A stretch of DNA of 42,375 bases from Pelagibacteraceae bacterium AG-325-C03 (GTDB taxonomy: Bacteria; Pseudomonadota; Alphaproteobacteria; Pelagibacterales; Pelagibacteraceae): assembly GCA_003283025.1 (NCBI GenBank), contig QBYC01000004.1:1-42375 (forward strand). The letters run 5' to 3'. Positions 40,252 through 42,375 of the stretch are shown here, piece after piece (positions within the stretch are counted from its first letter, which is position 1; each line of letters begins with the position of its first letter). The notes beneath the pieces were generated by a model. The model made no database searches. It was not told where the DNA came from and worked only from the letters and a program-made list of their open reading frames with translations. Both the position numbers and the translations under genes were made by a program.

Positions 40252-42201
40252 ATGAACAAAAACGTATCATTGGCAATAGAGAAAGCTGTCGGCAGTATAA
40301 ATCAAAAGCACCAGAGCGATCAAAAGAGCAACGGTCCAAAAAAACCAGATCTATTTTCTTTAACTGGTGAAACTGAACTATTTCAAAATGAAAGAGGCGT
40401 TACAATAAAAATTGATAGATCTAGAGATGCTAATTTAACTGATTTTGGAAAAGCAACCCTTAAAGATAGATACCTAGGACAGAACGAGAGTTTTCAAGAT
40501 TTATTTGCAAGAGTAGCAAGTGTTTATGCCGATGATAATTTACATGCACAAAGAATTTACAATTACATAAGCAACCTTTGGTTTATGCCAGCTACACCAG
40601 TTTTATCCAATGGAGGCACAGAAAGAGGATTGCCAATTTCTTGTTTTTTAAACGAAGCTAATGACAGTCTAGAGGGCATTACAAATCTTTGGGAAGAAAA
40701 TGTTTGGCTTGCTGCAAGAGGTGGAGGTATTGGAAGTTACTGGGGTAATTTAAGATCAATTGGAGAAAAAATAGGAAAAGTTGGAAAAACTTCTGGTATA
40801 ATTCCGTTTATTAAAGTTATGGACTCTTTAACTCTAGCTATTAGCCAAGGTTCATTAAGAAGAGGATCAGCAGCTTGTTATTTGCAAATAGATCATCCTG
40901 AAATAGAAGAATTTATTGAAATGAGAAGGCCGACAGGTGGTGACGTAAATAGAAGATCTCTTAATTTGCACCATGGAGTACTTGTTACAGATGAATTTAT
41001 GAGAGCCGTAGAAACAGGTGATCAATGGGCTTTAAGAAGTCCTTACGATGGTACAGTTCAATCAACTATACCTGCAAGAAATTTATGGATCAGATTGTTA
41101 ACTGCGAGAGTAGAAACTGGTGAACCATACATTATTTTTATCGACACGGTAAATAGACAAATTCCTCAACATCACAAATTAGCAGGCCTAAAAGTAAAAA
41201 CTTCTAATCTTTGTAGTGAGATTACATTGCCCACAGGTCAAGATAACGACGGTAATCAAAGAACAGCAGTTTGTTGCTTGTCATCCTTGAACATCGATAC
41301 TTATGATCAGTGGAGTGAAGATCCTCAATTTATAGAGGATGTAATGAGATTTTTAGATAACGTCATGACAGATTTTATAAATAGGGCTCCAGATGAATTC
41401 GCTCATGCAAAATATTCAGCTATGAGAGAAAGAAGTGTTGGTCTTGGAGTTATGGGTTTACATTCTTATTTTCAAATGAAAAATATTCCTTTTGGTTCTG
41501 TGATGAGTAAAGTCTGGAATAAAAAAATATTTAAAAACATACAAGAAAAAGTAGATTTAGCTTCAGTTAGCCTCGCAGAAGAAAGAGGAGCTTGTCCAGA
41601 TGCAGATGAGTATGGAATTAAAGAAAGATTTTCAAATAAAACAGCCATTGCGCCAACAGCTTCAATATCAATTATTTGTGGAGGTTCCTCACCGGGGATA
41701 GAACCTATTGCTGCAAACAGCTATACCCATAAAACTCTATCTGGATCTTTTAATGTTAGAAATAAATATCTTAAAAAGATTCTTCAGAAATACGAAAAAG
41801 ATACAGATGATGTTTGGTCTTCTATTACAACCAATCAAGGTTCAGTTGCTCATTTAGATTTTTTAACACTAGAAGAAAAAGATACTTTTAAAACTGCTTT
41901 CGAAATTGATCAAAGATGGATTGTGGAATTAGGTTCCGATAGAACACCTCATATCTCACAAGCTCAATCAATCAATATATTTATACCTGCAGACATTCAC
42001 AAAAAAGACTTACACGATCTACATTTTCAAGCTTGGAAAAAAGGTCTAAAAAGCCTTTATTATTGCAGATCTAAATCAATTCAAAGAGCGGAGAACGTTA
42101 ACAGAGGTTCATCAACAGATGTGACCAAAAATGTTTATTCTCAAGGCCAAGAATCGAATAATAAATCTAACAATTATGAGGAGTGTTTATCATGTCAGTA
42201 G
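40252..42201 (+). CDS. nrdA: Ribonucleoside-diphosphate reductase alpha subunit, class I
   Basis: 649 aa. Radical-site Cys321 in SNLCSEI with Asn319 and Glu323, redox Cys131 (PISCFLNEA) and Cys341/342 (VCCLS), the radical-transfer pair in LYYCRS (about 612) and the C-terminal shuttle CLSC (645-648) are all seen. It makes dNDPs from NDPs. The N-terminus enters the catalytic barrel region with only about 60 residues before it, so the ATP-cone (activity-site domain) is absent. It overlaps nrdB by ten bases. Confidence 0.95.
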   Translation: MNKNVSLAIEKAVGSINQKHQSDQKSNGPKKPDLFSLTGETELFQNERGVTIKIDRSRDANLTDFGKATLKDRYLGQNESFQDLFARVASVYADDNLHAQRIYNYISNLWFMPATPVLSNGGTERGLPISCFLNEANDSLEGITNLWEENVWLAARGGGIGSYWGNLRSIGEKIGKVGKTSGIIPFIKVMDSLTLAISQGSLRRGSAACYLQIDHPEIEEFIEMRRPTGGDVNRRSLNLHHGVLVTDEFMRAVETGDQWALRSPYDGTVQSTIPARNLWIRLLTARVETGEPYIIFIDTVNRQIPQHHKLAGLKVKTSNLCSEITLPTGQDNDGNQRTAVCCLSSLNIDTYDQWSEDPQFIEDVMRFLDNVMTDFINRAPDEFAHAKYSAMRERSVGLGVMGLHSYFQMKNIPFGSVMSKVWNKKIFKNIQEKVDLASVSLAEERGACPDADEYGIKERFSNKTAIAPTASISIICGGSSPGIEPIAANSYTHKTLSGSFNVRNKYLKKILQKYEKDTDDVWSSITTNQGSVAHLDFLTLEEKDTFKTAFEIDQRWIVELGSDRTPHISQAQSINIFIPADIHKKDLHDLHFQAWKKGLKSLYYCRSKSIQRAENVNRGSSTDVTKNVYSQGQESNNKSNNYEECLSCQ

Positions 42202-42375
42202 CAGAAAAAATTAAGTCAGAAATTATTCAACCAAAAAAGATGGGTCTATTAGTTGAAAATCCTGTTTATAAACCTTTTAGATATCCATGGTGCTATGACG
42301 CCTGGTTAACCCAACAAAGAATTCATTGGTTGCCAGAAGAAGTTCCACTTGGAGATGACGTAAGAGATTGGCAAA
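42192..42375 (+). CDS. nrdB: Ribonucleoside-diphosphate reductase beta subunit, N-terminal part
   Basis: The ATG at 42192, within the end of nrdA in another frame, opens a frame that runs off the window after 61 codons: MSVAEKIKSEIIQPKKMGLL, then NPVYKPFRYPWCYDAWLTQQ and HWLPEEVPLGDD. This is the typical N-terminus of NrdB with no extra ATP-cone ahead of it. The rest of the gene is beyond the window. Confidence 0.88.
   Translation, partial: MSVAEKIKSEIIQPKKMGLLVENPVYKPFRYPWCYDAWLTQQRIHWLPEEVPLGDDVRDWQ

Overview
The window looks like a piece of a Pelagibacterales (SAR11-type) alphaproteobacterial chromosome. This rests on very low G+C, spacers of a few bases or overlapping stop/start codons almost everywhere, and the gene set: TRAP transporter, photolyase, extended omega subunit, malonyl-CoA decarboxylase, and a surface-sugar region between housekeeping genes. 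The taxonomic call is inference, since there is no rRNA here. No intact tRNA, rRNA, CRISPR array, IS element or integrase is visible.

Region 1 (1-5584) is an accessory array. Three ungapped 145-bp repeats (1844-1988, 2895-3039, 5440-5584) each end in the 3' half of a CAT-anticodon tRNA running to an encoded CCA. Near the start of each intervening segment lies a motif (GTCACAAATTG..TCACACTCAG) that recurs at the head of each 145-bp repeat. I read this as three tandem integrations of related small elements at a tRNA-Met-type gene, the intact tRNA being predicted just left of base 1. The cargo is mostly small unknown or membrane proteins plus a photolyase with a companion gene. No integrase is present.

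Region 2 (5589-12854) makes a surface glycan: a methyltransferase, two DUF4422 paralogues, a complete rfbBADC (dTDP-L-rhamnose) operon on the minus strand, a family 2 glycosyltransferase and a sugar-nucleotide SDR.

Region 3 (12851-19562) is centred on methylthioadenosine (MTA). Apt is divergent from a tightly packed seven-gene operon: mtnP, a cis-CaaD-like tautomerase, mtnA, two exported alpha/beta hydrolases, a FucA-type class II aldolase and a fused SpeD-SpeE. The last gene makes MTA as a by-product of polyamine synthesis; the first, third and sixth can take it to DHAP and a methylthio-aldehyde; Apt recovers adenine.

Region 4 (19563-26952) mixes a second glycosyltransferase-methyltransferase pair (paralogous to genes of region 2), a nitrilase, DUF6165, GT9 and GT4 glycosyltransferases, a thioredoxin-like protein, a gamma-carbonic anhydrase, an exported polysaccharide-lyase-like protein and a flavin-binding PNPOx-fold protein.

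Region 5 (26956-42375) is central metabolism and transport: a divergent GarR-like reductase and HpaI-type aldolase, an MFS carrier, rpoZ, a CaiB-family CoA transferase, a TRAP transporter (dctPQM) with a hairpin between dctP and dctQ, dusA, malonyl-CoA decarboxylase between two TauE/SafE permeases, a phosphomannomutase, and nrdA with the start of nrdB.
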